Source: Pomphorhynchus laevis
Taxonomy: Eukaryota > Acanthocephala > Palaeacanthocephala > Echinorhynchida > Pomphorhynchidae
Reading direction: 5' to 3'
Assembly: GCA_012934845.2 (NCBI GenBank)
Contig: WNNJ02000395.1
Span: 177,997-241,996 of the forward strand
DNA: 64,000 nucleotides
Of the stretch, positions 24,101 through 34,278 are shown piece by piece. A program made the translations under genes and the position numbers. Positions within the stretch are counted from its first letter, which is position 1. Each line of letters starts with the position of its first letter. The notes below the pieces were generated by a model. It was not told the DNA's origin. It did not search any database and saw only the letters and a program-made list of their open reading frames with translations.

Positions 24101-24702
24101 TTATTTTGATCCTGCTCCAATAATTTTTTTATCAATAATGGATCATTATTGACTATTTAAAATATTTTTAAAATTCTGGAGCAGAATCATTTTTGTTTTT
24201 TGATAAATAACTTATCAGATTAATACTAATATTAATATCCGAATTCATTAATAAAATTTTAATATCAATCCAGAGGATGAAATTATAATCAACAAGATAC
24301 TGGAATCGTTTGGTTTATCAGTTGGCAGAATTTCAGAATCATGTTTAGATGCAACAATGGCTATAGCTGGTAGTGGACCAGCATTGGTAAGCCTGTTTTG
24401 AACGGTTTTATCATATTTAATCATATATTTAGATTAGTATCGTTGTTGATGCTTTGGCTGATGCTGGAGTGAGTAATGGACTTGCCCGTAATACAGCATT
24501 GAAGCTGGCCGCTGGAATGGTTAAAGGAACAGGGACATTATTGTTACAAAAGGATATGCATCCTGGTCAGCTTAAAGACGCTGTATGTTCACCCGGTGGC
24601 ATAACAATTAAAGGAGTTGAGGAAATCGAAAAGGGCAATGTTCGATCAGCGTTTATCGAAGCCATAAATTCTGCTTGTAAAAAGTCAAAAGAACTAAGAT
24701 AA
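12118..24702 (+). CDS. P5CR: Pyrroline-5-carboxylate reductase, five visible exons
   Basis: The last enzyme of proline synthesis, which reduces pyrroline-5-carboxylate with NAD(P)H. Exons: 12118-12260, 21676-21849, 21900-22002, 24274-24386 and 24433-24702; all introns are GT...AG and phases match (0, 0, 1, 0). Exon 1 gives NVGFVGFGQMG, the Rossmann dinucleotide-binding loop. Exon 2 holds DIVVLCVKPNI and VMAGITVETL. Exon 3 corresponds to the usual MPNTP region but reads VITNLAASVGAASSAFT. Exons 4-5 carry IAGSGPAL, DALADAGVSNGL and the family signature HPGQLKDAVCSPGGIT, ending KELR-stop. About 267 residues are visible, near the length of the short animal isoforms. The start codon is not in exon 1, which begins with a partial codon, so a small upstream exon is missing. 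Introns 2 and 4 are 50 and 46 nt; intron 1 is 9.4 kb and holds a satellite; intron 3 holds repeats. All exons are open, so the gene appears functional. Confidence 0.9.
12261..13544. other. AT-rich part of reductase intron 1
   Basis: No gene. Short degenerate repeats occur, notably AATCTTCAAAAAATAT-type units four times at 13312-13430 and alternating ATTAATTA tracts at 13435-13520. Confidence 0.5.
13545..13735. repeat. Foldback element, hammerhead family 3
   Basis: Two inverted arms share TCTGAAGATGCTAACAGAAG and its complement near 13655-13715, with the outer sequence ATAATTATTGAGCTGGATC of the satellite on the left. It belongs to the family from which the neighbouring satellite seems to have grown. 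The right arm is incomplete. Confidence 0.6.
13745..13925 (+). mobile_element. Penelope-like element 3' tail inside intron 1
   Basis: Contains GGGGACGAAACCTGATAAC, AGCAGTTCCTCATGATGAC and the TTTATTAGTTCATAAAAATT tail in family order. It separates the foldback element from the satellite array. Broken remnant. Confidence 0.6.
13930..21170. repeat. 7.2-kb satellite array of ~114-bp units in reductase intron 1
   Basis: Roughly 60-65 head-to-tail monomers of 112-116 bp. Each contains GATAAATAATTATTGGAGYT, GGATCAAAG, a hairpin GCTAAC-N4-GTTAGC and CATCTTCAGAAAATTACC. Two main variants alternate irregularly: one with TTTTGATATTTTCGC and TTCAG, one with TTTAATATTTCGC and TTCAC. Rare variants recur at long distance (for example GAGCGTGATCAAAGG at 17191 and 18342; GAGCTGGATCAACG near 15115 and 19845), showing multi-monomer higher-order duplications. 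On the minus strand a monomer reads CTGAAGA-hairpin-GAAA-TAT, a hammerhead-like core. Open frames across it are by-products of the period. Confidence 0.95.
21085..21275. repeat. Foldback element at the right edge of the satellite
   Basis: The left arm is a satellite-type unit (ATAATTATTGGAGCTGAATC ... GCTAACTTCTGTTAGC) and the right arm is its inverse (GCTAACAGAAGTTAGCGAAA ... GATCCAGCTCCAATAATT). The array therefore ends in a full palindromic element, which supports descent of the satellite from one arm. Confidence 0.7.
22003..22784. other. AT-rich part of reductase intron 3
   Basis: No gene. The block ACAAGAACAATTTCTTGAC near 22460-22485 recurs as GAACAATTTCTTGACAAG near 22747-22766 next to the RTE tail, so a second short RTE 3' tail may lie at about 22440-22535. 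Confidence 0.45.
22785..23085 (-). mobile_element. RTE-like LINE, 3' fragment in intron 3
   Basis: The reverse complement matches the 3' end of the LINE at 49.9-52.7 kb: shared blocks include CTAGGACACGTTCTGATGAT, GAAGACCGCCTAGGGCTATC and TCGTGCAGGGCCTCCACGAC, with the expected C-terminal coding order. Severely 5' truncated, as is typical for LINEs, and inserted antisense to the reductase gene. Confidence 0.8.
23738..23962. repeat. Foldback element, hammerhead family 3
   Basis: Inverted arms: GATATTTTGCTAACCTCTAT ... CATCTTCAGAAAATTAC on the left and GTAATTTTCTGAAGATGC ... TTTGATCCAGCTCCAATAAT on the right, around a short spacer near 23825. The right end GATCCAGCTCCAATAATTAT is shared with the satellite. 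Confidence 0.7.
24030..24172. repeat. Half foldback element, hammerhead family 3
   Basis: One arm only: GGTAATTTTCTGAATGTGC, TAACAGAGGTTAGCGAGATA, then TTTGATCCTGCTCCAATAAT and ATCAATAATGGATCATTATT. It lies about 100 bp before reductase exon 4. Confidence 0.6.
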
Positions 24703-27164
24703 AATGTCTAGTCGTACTTGTTTTTAACAGGGTTAAAATATCTCAAATTTCACCAATAAATTCAAAGATTCTAGTCAAATTGTAATTTAATTAATTAAAC
24801 GTAATTAATCTCATCTTACAGAAATATAATGTATTTGTTGATAATCCTGATTTTTGACAACATTTTTGATTCAAAAACGTTTGCCGGATGGTTAATAGTC
24901 TGTATTGAAGTCTATGTGATTTTTAAGAAGATAATAAATAAGCAGATAATAGAAAATAATCTAAGATAGAATAACATAAATTAACTTAAAGCCATCACTT
25001 TAAGATAACAACAGTAATTGTTGAAATAAAAATCAGATTACTACTTAAGATTACTACTGATCAAATTACTACTATTACTCCCACTATTTCTTATTTAAAT
25101 ATTTAATTTAAATTATTTATAAGATTTTAAACTTTTATTTTCATTTTTCCTAATAGTGCCACTAACACAAACACGTATGAAACGTGAATATTCTTTGTTC
25201 GTGTCTCATGTATTTTGATATAAGTAGATCGAATTTAAAGCAAAACGATTAATTATTCTCTGAAGATAGAACTTTCGTCTTTGAACAATTTCATATTCAC
25301 AGATCTATGTACACAATATTCGTAAACTAAGGTGTTTACGAAAAAATTAGTGAGTAAAAACAAAATTAAACATCTTACTATGCTAAGGGGTTTGATTGAA
25401 TTAAGCTACTACTTGATAAGATTGCAAACAACGCAAACCTTGAGTTTCATTGTCTTTTACTTTATTTTACAAAAATCAAATAAAGTAAAAGCAGAGAAAA
25501 ATGCGTTATTTAAAACAGCGTAATAATCAAAAATGGCGTAATTTTCAAAAATGTCGTTATATCTAAAATGCCTCGTTATATTCAAAAATAACGTTTGAAA
25601 AAACACGGTTTTTAAATAACGAAATATTTTAAAAATCGTTATATTTTAAAAACGTTATAACGTATAGACTGAATCAGCAACGGCATATTAAATTTAACTG
25701 ACTTTAATTTAACAAAATTAAGCAAACAACGCAAACCTTTAGTTTAATTCTCTTTTATTTTATTTTACAGAATCAAATAAAGTAAAATCAGAGAAAAATG
25801 CGTTATTTAAAATATCTCATATTATAAATGTTAAAAAAGCGTAATATTCAAAAATGACATAATATTCAATTTTGAAAAAACAAGTTTCTTATTTTGAACA
25901 CTATATTTGAACATATGTATCTGCTTGTAAGTTATGAAAGAACGAGACAGTTAATTTTATTTGAATTTTAAATGATTCATCAGAAAATGTACAGAAATTT
26001 AAAATAAAAATCTTACACTGAATGCGAATAGATTTAAATTGGACAAACTGCACAAAATTTAAATTTGATTTAAATATAACATTAATTATTATTTTTTATT
26101 AAATTATTAATTTTTTATTAAAAATAATTGGTTTTAATGCTACATTAAAACTCCCAACCGGATTTTTTTTGGATTTTAATAATCTAATAAATTAATATTT
26201 AATTACTGCTAACTCAATTACCGGCATTGATTTATCAGAAGTTGTGAAAAATGATGTTTTTATGTTTTCTATGACTAAATTACTTGATATTATTTCTCAT
26301 TTTCATAAAAAACTACGATGAATTTTTGCTTTAAGACGTCGCATTCTCATTTCACAAAGTGCACTTATGGATTTATTTGTTCATAAAATATGCTCTCAAC
26401 TGCACTGCAAATTCCAATAAAATATAAATTTAAATAATTTAACTGATGCATCAATAATATCAGGATGAAAATATAAATTTGTTTTTACAACTTTCAAAGA
26501 GAAAATTGTAAATAAATTGTAAAATATAATTGTAAAATCAAAACATATCATTAAAACAAAATTTAAACTGTCAAGATGAATAATTTTATGGATAGTTAAT
26601 GATACATTGTCTTAGAATGAGATATTTCCCTTTATGTATCAATAAATTTAGATTTATTAACAATTTAAATAATTTAATTTATACATATGTTAAGCAACAT
26701 TATTTTAAAAATAAAACCAAACAAAAAATTGTAAATAATTAATTCATCCAATTATTATAATTAAATTTAAAATCTTTAGTAATCACTTTAAACTCTTTGG
26801 TAATCATATAAAGTGATCTGATTTATTAAATTTATAAATTAACAAATTATTATGTATTGGATAGTCCTGAATCCAAAATACGCTGTGAAGAATATATATT
26901 CACAGTATAGGCGCAGTAAATATGTGATATATTATAAATACCACAGCATATATGGACAAATATAAACAAATATTCGCAGTATATTATTGTTGACCCAAAT
27001 AATTAGTTTGGGAGGCTAGTGTTCTGTTTTAAACAGACTCACTTCGTCAATTCCAACGAAATGTTTGGAAATAAATTTTAGATTTGAGTGATCTGAACTT
27101 AAACAAATAAATACCTTTAAAATTATTAAGGTATTATTAAAATTAATACCTTCAAACAAAGGTA
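24703..27164. other. AT-rich intergenic region with a duplicated block
   Basis: No gene is supported in 2.4 kb downstream of the reductase. A pair of direct repeats, about 25427-25560 and 25722-25865, shares AAACAACGCAAACCTT, AAATCAAATAAAGTAAAA and CAGAGAAAAATGCGTTATTT. Confidence 0.5.
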
Positions 27165-28690
27165 TTAATGATATTGCCTTTCTTCAATATCATTTAAATA
27201 ATTTAATAGATACATATTTTAAACTAGGTAACTATAAAAGTACCATCAAACAGAAAATAGTAAAATATATAAATCAACAAATTTGAAAAAAAATATTTTT
27301 TTAACATTTTCATATAAAATAATGAAATTTTAGAATTGCATATGTAATGATACGAATCAGCAGAAAATTCGCGAAGAGTAATATTTATTTTAAAATTTAA
27401 AACCACTACTGCGGTTGTCATCAGGAAAACGTCATTGCGTACGTTACAACAAACATATAATACAAGAAAAAAGATAAATTTACATGAAAATCGTACTAAA
27501 CCGTACTAAACCGTACTAAACCGTACTAAACCTTACTAAATCGTAATTGATGTAAAGATGACATATTTAAATTTACAAGAAACATATTTTTGCATGAGCA
27601 TTCATTCATCCATACCATATAATACCACAATAATATTAAAATTAAATTTATACTCTTAAGCGGAAAATTTGTATGGATGGATAATAAATAATATACTTTG
27701 TACTAGAATATAATACCAGATAATCAAATGTCAGCAATACGTAATGATACTGACTTTTTCAAAATCATTTAAATAATTTAATAGATGCATATTTTAAAGT
27801 AGGTTACTATAAAAATAAAATTAAACATAAAATAGTAAAATATATAAATCAACACAATAATATTAAAAATAAATTTAAAATCATTAGCTGAAAATTTTTA
27901 TGGACAATAAAGAACGTACTTTGCATTAGAATGAGATACTAGATAATCAAATTTTATCAGGAAATCCGTCATTAGCGCTTATTTGGCCCCACAGTTATAA
28001 CAAATTTATTTTGAAAGCCTCATTCTTATCAAAACCAATATTAATGATAAAGAAGGTATATATCTAGATATGAACATTAAATTAACATCAATTAAAACTA
28101 CTATTAATTTATATCGTAAAGATGACATATTTAAATTTACAAGAAACATATTTTTGCATAAGCATTCATGCATACCATATAATATAAAATATAATACATT
28201 AAATAATGAAATTTTAAGAATTGCAACAATATGTAATGATATTGGCTTTCTTTAAAATCATTTGAATATTTTAATAGATACATATTTTAAACTAGGTTAC
28301 TATAAAAATAACATCAAGCAGAAAATAGTAAAATATAAATATCAACACAATAATATTAAGAATAAATTTAAACTCCTAAGTGTCAAATTTTTATGGATGG
28401 ATAATAAATAATATACTTTGTATTAGAATAAGATACTAGATAGTTATTTCAGAGGAAATACATCATTAGCATGTATTTGGCCCCGCTGCTATGTTGGGTC
28501 TAGGAATAGGAACCAAAACCTGATAGCATAACAGTTCCTCCTGATGACCTCGAATCATTTTTATGAAACATCATCTTTTATTTATTAATCAATTCATAAA
28601 AATTGACTTTTATTTTAAATTTTAATTTTAACTTGATATAAATTACACAAAATATTATGTAATAATTATTTATAATTAATAATTATTTAT
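27165..28690 (+). mobile_element. Penelope-like element remains, stacked 3' copies
   Basis: At least three overlapping 3' portions are stacked. The clearest, from about 28000, encodes NIKLTSIKTTINLYRKDDIF, SCIPYNIKYNTLNNEILRIA and GYYKNNIKQKIVKY, a layout typical of the region after the palm in Penelope-like reverse transcriptases. It is followed by LWMDNK-stop, then the 3' tail with TTTGGCCCCGCTGCTATG and CTCCTGATGACCTC (28473-28560) and the AT-rich end. Copies are broken and of differing age. The GIY-YIG endonuclease is not recognisable. Confidence 0.65.
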
Positions 28691-29203
28691 TATTATTTAT
28701 TATTTAATTATTTGAATTTTATTTAGCATTCTTTTTAATTTATAAATAATATAAAATACGTAGAATCAATTAGCTGATATGATTTGATGTGCCTTATTGC
28801 TTCTTAAAATTAAACAATAAAACAAATTGCAAACATAACAAAATTGTTTTGTAACAGCAAAAGAATAAAAATAAAAATTCGAGATCATAAATTTGATACA
28901 CGAAGTAAAGAATTATCAACGAAAAATGGAAAAAGTAGGGCATATTTGGATAAAGTTTGAAACCTAAAAATTATACCTTAATACAGAACAATTGCCTCAA
29001 TCGATAAACTGAAGCATTTCTAAGTCAATATTGGGATTAAAAGAAGTAAATAACAGGACATTAGCATTGAATGTATCATCCTTCTTATACGTTTAGCGAG
29101 ACCCACTACTGTCTGACAATACATACCTGTTCAAAATCTTTGCATTATGTCAGCAACTGTTTCTTTGTTGTAATTTGGTTTTATATTTGAAATAATCAGC
29201 ACA
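28691..29203. other. AT-rich spacer
   Basis: No supported feature. Confidence 0.45.
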
Positions 29204-29400
29204 TTGAGTGCTGATTTAGCGCTTAATATGAAGTTACCAGAAATCTTTCTGGTACTTCATACACATGACTCGTGTGCCGTCCGCAAATCCTCCTCTGTAT
29301 CCAGCAGTGGGAGGGATCTGGCACTGATGAGTCATTGTGATGACGAAACGGTACTTGCTACCGTTCTTCTGCTTCTGGCTTCAATGATAACAACATATTT
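29204..29400 (+). mobile_element. Hammerhead family 2 repeat, solo copy
   Basis: Shares CATGACTCGTGTGCCGT, CAGCAGTGGGAGGGATCTGG, GAGTCATTGTGATGACGAAA and TCAATGATAACA in the same order with both arms of the inverted pair at 52745-53055. A local hairpin (GAAGTTACCAGAAA with TTTCTGGTACTTC) lies just upstream at 29230-29259. The frame that spans it has no likeness to a protein. It ends about 550 bp before the SOUL gene, on the same strand. Confidence 0.7.
29275..29353 (+). ncRNA. Hammerhead ribozyme, family 2 solo copy
   Basis: Stem III pairs TGCCGT (29275-29280) with ACGGTA (29348-29353) including one G-U pair. The cleavage triplet is the canonical GTC. A stem I hairpin lies between 29282 and 29323, followed by CTGATGA at 29324-29330, stem II GTCAT/ATGAC around a TGTG loop (29331-29344), and GAAA at 29345-29348. 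The core is complete. Stem I is less well paired than in the sister copies, so activity is uncertain. Confidence 0.75.
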
Positions 29401-29952
29401 GAGAGTGTAATAAATTTTAGGTAACTTTTTAGTAAACAATTGTACAAAATTCACATTATCAGCATGGATGTAAATGTTTTTAATAGTCCCTCAGGTAAAG
29501 ATAAAATATTTCTGGGAGATCACATAAAAATTGTGTGAATAAAGCATTTTACAGAAATAGTAAATTTTTTATTTTAAATTTATAGTTTTTAAATTTCATA
29601 TCTATTTAATAAAGAAAGCAAACGAAAAAAAAGAAAGTCTGCTTTCTGTTTTAGTTTCAAAATGTTTAGCAGAATTTAATTTCATTAAATTTGACTGATT
29701 CCTTAATTAAAATGGTGTTATATAATGTCTCTAGCTAATTTTAAGTATATGCATTTGCAATCTTCACATGCATTCTAACAATAGTCGTAAAACAATTGCT
29801 ATCGCAAGAATAATTTAACAGAAGAAATATAATCATTCAAGGTACAATGTTATTAGTTGACATTGCCCTCAACTATATATTAGATAACGGTACGAGCATT
29901 TTGAACAATATCTGAGAATCAAAGAAATTGTAATTACAGATTTACACAAATT
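29401..29952. other. Upstream region of the SOUL gene
   Basis: AT-rich, no gene. It should include the promoter and 5' UTR of the SOUL protein gene; I cannot pick out a convincing TATA box or transcription start. Confidence 0.4.
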
Positions 29953-30579
29953 ATGAAAGGAAGTTTATTAATAGTCATTCTGTTATACACTGGTATCATT
30001 AACTGTTTTTATAATGCACCCCGGCAACCTTTACAATTACATGACAAATATCTGGCCCCAAAAGAGCTTACTTCATTCAATATAAATGGTGTTCAAATAC
30101 GCATTATGGAACCAACATCATGGATAACTGCAAATAGTCGAAGTTCCGCTGGGTTTATGAAATTATACAGTTATATAAGTGGATGCAACTCCGCTAAATT
30201 CCAAATGCCAATGTCTGTGCCGGTAATTACCCGACTAGATAAGAATACAATTTCGTTCTACTTGCCGATGCAAAATCCACCAAAGCCGGTGGACAAAAGT
30301 CTTAAAATTGATAAACTACCGTGCACAACATTGGCTGTAAGACAGTACAGTGGTTTTGCTACTCAGGCCGCAATTAAACAAAATTACGAAATCTTAAAAA
30401 AACAATTAGATAATATGGGTATAACTTACGATTCTCGATGTATCGTCAGTGCGGAGTACGATGATCCAATGACGTTGGAAGGAAGAAAAAATGAAATCTG
30501 GATTTCAATTAAAGACGTTGTTAAAACATGTCAATATCCTGATGGGGTTATTGCATCTACTATTACAAAGTCTAGATAA
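29953..30579 (+). CDS. Secreted SOUL/heme-binding-family protein
   Basis: A complete 208-residue intronless frame. Residues 1-18 form a hydrophobic signal peptide (MKGSLLIVILLYTGIINC), so export is expected. The rest matches the SOUL/HEBP domain: Trp57 in TSWI, LYSYISGCN (71-79) for the usual L-x2-YI-x-G-x-N, MPMSVPVI (85-92) for the M-x-x-PV motif, FYLP (102-105), the R-QYSG stretch (130-134), Y169-DDP and RKNEIW (178-183) near the C terminus. HEBP/SOUL proteins bind tetrapyrroles or act as secreted factors; the exact role is not deducible. Length is normal for secreted members. Poly(A) signals AATAAA follow at 30602 and 30632. The family assignment is secure, the ligand is not. Confidence 0.88.
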   Translation: MKGSLLIVILLYTGIINCFYNAPRQPLQLHDKYLAPKELTSFNINGVQIRIMEPTSWITANSRSSAGFMKLYSYISGCNSAKFQMPMSVPVITRLDKNTISFYLPMQNPPKPVDKSLKIDKLPCTTLAVRQYSGFATQAAIKQNYEILKKQLDNMGITYDSRCIVSAEYDDPMTLEGRKNEIWISIKDVVKTCQYPDGVIASTITKSR

Positions 30580-30924
30580 AATAAGTCTCCAACCAGAAAA
30601 AAATAAATTATACTGCTAAACAAATTTATGCAATAAATCAAAATATAATTGTATTTGTTTTGCTGTTTGCAAAATTGTTTTCATCGTGAAAAATCACAAA
30701 TTCATTTCGATATCACGGATTAATATTTAGTTAATTAGCTTAAATATTCAACAAAAGCTATTAGAAAGAATCAAAAAATTATTAGAAAGAGAAAAGCTAT
30801 TAGAAAGAGAAAATTTCTGGATTAAAACCCTTTATTCCATGTACCCTTTAGGTTTGAGTGACGTGATACAAAGAATTGGCAGATGTAATGCAGTCAAGAA
30901 GTCATGGTGATAAAAGGAATAAGA

Positions 30925-31130
30925 AAAATAGACTTAAAAATATTAAAAACAATATATATTTGAACAATTAGATATATTAAAAAACCTTTTAAGAGATAAT
31001 AAGCTAAATGATCTTTGTAAATATAAACAGTTGTCTCAAGATATCATTTGTTCAATAAATCATTGATTAATTAGCGATTATGATAGCTTAAGTTGCATAA
31101 TTGACAGTTATTATTATATAAAATACTATA
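30925..31130 (+). mobile_element. Penelope-like element, N-terminal fragment
   Basis: Homologous to 31705-31900: shared blocks CTTTTAAGAGATAATAAGCT and TTCAATAAATCA, then GATTATGATA.  It represents the sequence before the reverse transcriptase. Broken remnant. Confidence 0.5.
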
Positions 31131-31239
31131 ATTGGACAATTTTTTTATAAAGAATTATTATTATACACACAATATAAGGTTACCCGCAAATGGGTTCGAA
31201 ATGTTAAATTAAAAATTAATTTTTTAGAACTAATTTAAA

Positions 31240-31680
31240 CTTATTCAATGTTGGTCTGCGCGTTCCATCTCGAACTTCTCGGGGCTCGGAGGCACGCGGA
31301 TGAAGCACGGGCCACTTCAAACGACAACCTGCTTTTAAAGGTTTGATATTATGTCGGCGTAGCTAGTGAGGCTCAGTCTTGATTTTGCAGTAGCGATTGA
31401 TTTTATTAAAGATCGAGCGCGATCTCCTAGTCCACCTGACGATGATAAGATAAAAAGTACAAACGAACCTTTTTCGACTGTTATCACTCTTTCTTCGTAT
31501 TTAAAAATCTTCCTGTTCTCGTTGTACTCGAACGAGGACGCGAGGGCTCGGTTAGAAAACGAGCCTAATATTTATCGGACAATAAATATTTATTGTCCGA
31601 TATATTATTGTCCGAGCCCAATATTATCGGACAATTATTGTCCGATAATATTTATCGGACAATAAATATTAATAATAACA
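31240..31680. repeat. GC-richer block ending in TATCGGACAATA palindromes
   Basis: The stretch 31245-31555 is clearly richer in G and C than its surroundings. It has a long plus frame (31366-31665, with DFAVAIDFIKDRARSPSPPD) that I do not recognise. From 31565 the motif TATCGGACAATAAATATT and its inverse alternate five to six times, making nested hairpins; the same motif reappears once at about 31902-31915. It may be a foldback or DNA-transposon end. The frame runs into the palindromes, which argues against it being a normal gene. Confidence 0.4.
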
Positions 31681-31704
31681 ATAAAAATATACACTAACAA
31701 TAAA

Positions 31705-32225
31705 CTTAAAAATATTAAAAAAGATATGTATTTGAACAATTAGAAATATTAAAACAACTTTTAAGAGATAATAAGCTAAAAGATCTTTATGTAAATATAA
31801 GAAGTTTTTCTAAAGATATCATATGTTCAATAAATCAAAAATTAATTAACGACTATGATATGCTAAGTTGTATAATAGACAGTAATTGTATTACAAACTA
31901 ATATAATCGGACAATAAATGTTAATAATAACAATAGAAAATATACATTAACCATAAACTTCATTAATAAATGTATAGATAACATAAATATAGCCGGACTT
32001 TTAAATAATTCTAAAAGTAAAGAAATAATAGGGTCAGATTTAAGTAAATATATTCCTAAAATAAGGTATAAACTCCTACCACCATTAGGACGAAAAATTT
32101 GTAATTATAATAAAGAATTAAAATCAATATGTAACGATAATATTAGAAACATAATGGAAACAGAATGCAATTGTAAAAGTCTTAATTTTGATAAAATTGT
32201 GACTTTTGATAAAATTAACTAATAA
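31705..32225 (+). mobile_element. Penelope-like element, 5' reverse transcriptase part
   Basis: The frame reads FEQLEILKQLLRDNKLKDLY, then after about 31930 FINKCIDNINIAGLL, YIPKIRYKLLPPLGRKICNY and ETECNCKSLNFDK. The NY-K core followed by a C-x-C pair is the known N-terminal hallmark of Penelope-like reverse transcriptases (FNYK ... CxC). The palm and later domains are absent here. Broken remnant. Confidence 0.6.
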
Positions 32226-32814
32226 AATAAATATATATAAATAATAAAATTCTTAAAATTCTTATAAAATTCTTATATTATATGATCGTATCCGTATCCA
32301 TTATCCGTATTCTGATACAATATATATTTTTATATATTTTATAAAAATATATAAAAATCTTTTAACAATTATTTATTATTTAATTATTAAATTTTGATAA
32401 ATTTTTTTGATAAATTATTTAATTATTAAATTATGAAATGTTAAATAATATTAAATATTAATAACTAACTAGCGGATTAGTTAGCTGATTTGATTTGTCT
32501 GCTCTTATAAAAATAATCCTATAATTAAATATTGTAATTCCATAAGTTAAATACCCGAACATGAAATGTTAGCACTGATAAAATTAATAAAATATTCGGT
32601 TGCATTACAATAACTTTTGTTTATTCAACTTACTCTTGTATTTATCTGAAACGATAATTTCTACTATTTACTAGTTTTATAGAATGTTGTAATTTAATCT
32701 TGTAATTTAATATGTAAATGTAAATGGAATTACTACATATGCCATTTAAATATTTGGTTTTATCAGACAATAGGATAAAATAATATCTAATAATTTATAG
32801 CAAATACGTAATAT
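32226..32814. other. AT-rich spacer
   Basis: Nothing supported beyond low-complexity AT tracts. Confidence 0.45.
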
Positions 32815-33245
32815 CTGGATAAGATAATAAGATAATAATATCTAGATAAGATATTAATATCTATATGAGATAATAAGATAATTTTATCTATATGAGATAA
32901 TAAGATAATTTTATCTATTTGAGATAATAAGAGAATACTATCTATATAAGATAATAAGATAATAATATCTATATAAGATATTAATATCTATATGAGATAA
33001 TAAGATATTAATATCTATATGATATAATAAGATAATAATATCTAGATAAGATAATAATATCTATATGAGATAATAAGATAATAATATCTAGATAAGATAA
33101 TAATATTTATATGAGATAATAAGATAATAATATTTATATGTAATAATAAGATAATAATATTTATATGAGATAATAAGATAATATCTATATGAGATAATAA
33201 GATAATAATATCTATATGAGATAAAAAGGTAAAATAAGATAATTA
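32815..33245. repeat. AT-rich minisatellite (TATCTATATGAGATAATAAG)
   Basis: About 430 bp of degenerate tandem units built from ATATCTATATGAGATAATAA and AGATAATAA. The unit is itself near-palindromic (TATCT/AGATA), so the array can form slipped hairpins. Confidence 0.85.
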
Positions 33246-33394
33246 TCTAATAAAATAATTTAAGAAAACTAACGCATATACAAACTTTGTAGATTCTCAA
33301 GTAATCGAATTTTGTTAAAAATTGTGTATATAAAATTCAATATAGTTTTATCTATTAAAACAAATAATATCCACTATCATCGATAACAAACGTG

Positions 33395-33640
33395 TTATTT
33401 CAAATTCAAAGCTTAAGCTCTGGAAATGAAAGTAATTTAAATTATGTTAGCGTAAGTAGCGATGCTAATCATGTGCAGTTTGACTGTATATTAAAATGTA
33501 TAGGTATATTTCCTTCTTGTACCTGCAAATCGTAAGTCTTTAAATTTAAATCAATTACATAATTGTATTTTAATTAGAACTTGCTTTTTATTTCAGTCAT
33601 TACGACTTCACAAACGGGATTATAATGTGATTTTTTCCTA
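33395..33640 (+). CDS. Candidate host exons, small Cys-containing protein (unrecognised)
   Basis: An open frame of about 44 codons from near 33400 ends at a good donor (AAATC|GTAAGTC near 33531). It includes LSSGNESNLNYVSVSSD and CILKCIGIFPSCTCKS. A clear acceptor (TTTATTTCAG, before TCATTACG near 33598) gives a phase-matched second exon HYDFTNGIIM-stop. The upstream boundary is unclear. Composition is far less AT-biased than random frames here, but I do not recognise a family and the call is tentative. Confidence 0.3.
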
Positions 33641-34270
33641 AACTGATAATAAATATAATTATATCATGAATATTGAGAAACAAAAAAGCATTTGACATGC
33701 ACAGTGTCGTAAATGAGATCATTGAGATCTTATTGTATTTCCAGAACAATTTACCCTTATGAAAAAGCGTGGCATAAACATGAACGCAATGCATCTAAAC
33801 TTTACAATTTCAGAATGCCTCATTCGCAGAATGAGGCATTTTGTTAGTAACTGCCATATTTACAAGTAACATCCCGCTTATTCTAAATAGGCCTCAAAAC
33901 AACGAAGTATCATAAGCAGCGTCTTACCGTTTCACTAATTTTACGGTTTCAATACATTTACGCTTATTTATTATGTTAATCTCTTGTTTCAATTTTTTAG
34001 TAAAATTCAGGAGGCGAAAACACAAATCTTAATTTGCTGATCCTATTGAAGAAATGCTAACATTCATCATGTTCACCGTTCATTTAAAGAACCATTATAA
34101 AAATACATTTTAAAAACCTAAAATGCTCTGTTTGGATTCCATTATCATTTTAATATTCGAGCTTTTATTTAAAAAGACTTAAGTACTTTGAATATAATTG
34201 AGTATTTTAAAATACTTGAGTATTTTAAATTTGAAATTTCAATTATTGAAATTTAAAATAAAATTCATTT
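33641..34270. other. AT-rich spacer; right part probably PLE tail
   Basis: No gene. An inverted pair AGAATGCCTCATT-CGC-AGAATGAGGCATT forms a hairpin at 33812-33841. The last ~30 bp before 34271 match the Penelope-like tail (GAAATTTAAAATAAAATTC). Confidence 0.45.
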
Positions 34271-34278
34271 GTTATGAA

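Noticed and set aside
28470-28560. Penelope-like tail as a hammerhead (it contains CTGATGA and GAAAC)
   Set aside because: GAAAC comes before CTGATGA and no stem II can be drawn that joins them in the required order; kept only as an undefined structured motif.
31185-31205. tRNA B-box-like GGGTTCGAAAT
   Set aside because: It departs from the box consensus and no A-box or cloverleaf can be drawn upstream.
31431-31460. Hammerhead core box CTGACGA
   Set aside because: No following stem II and GAAA.
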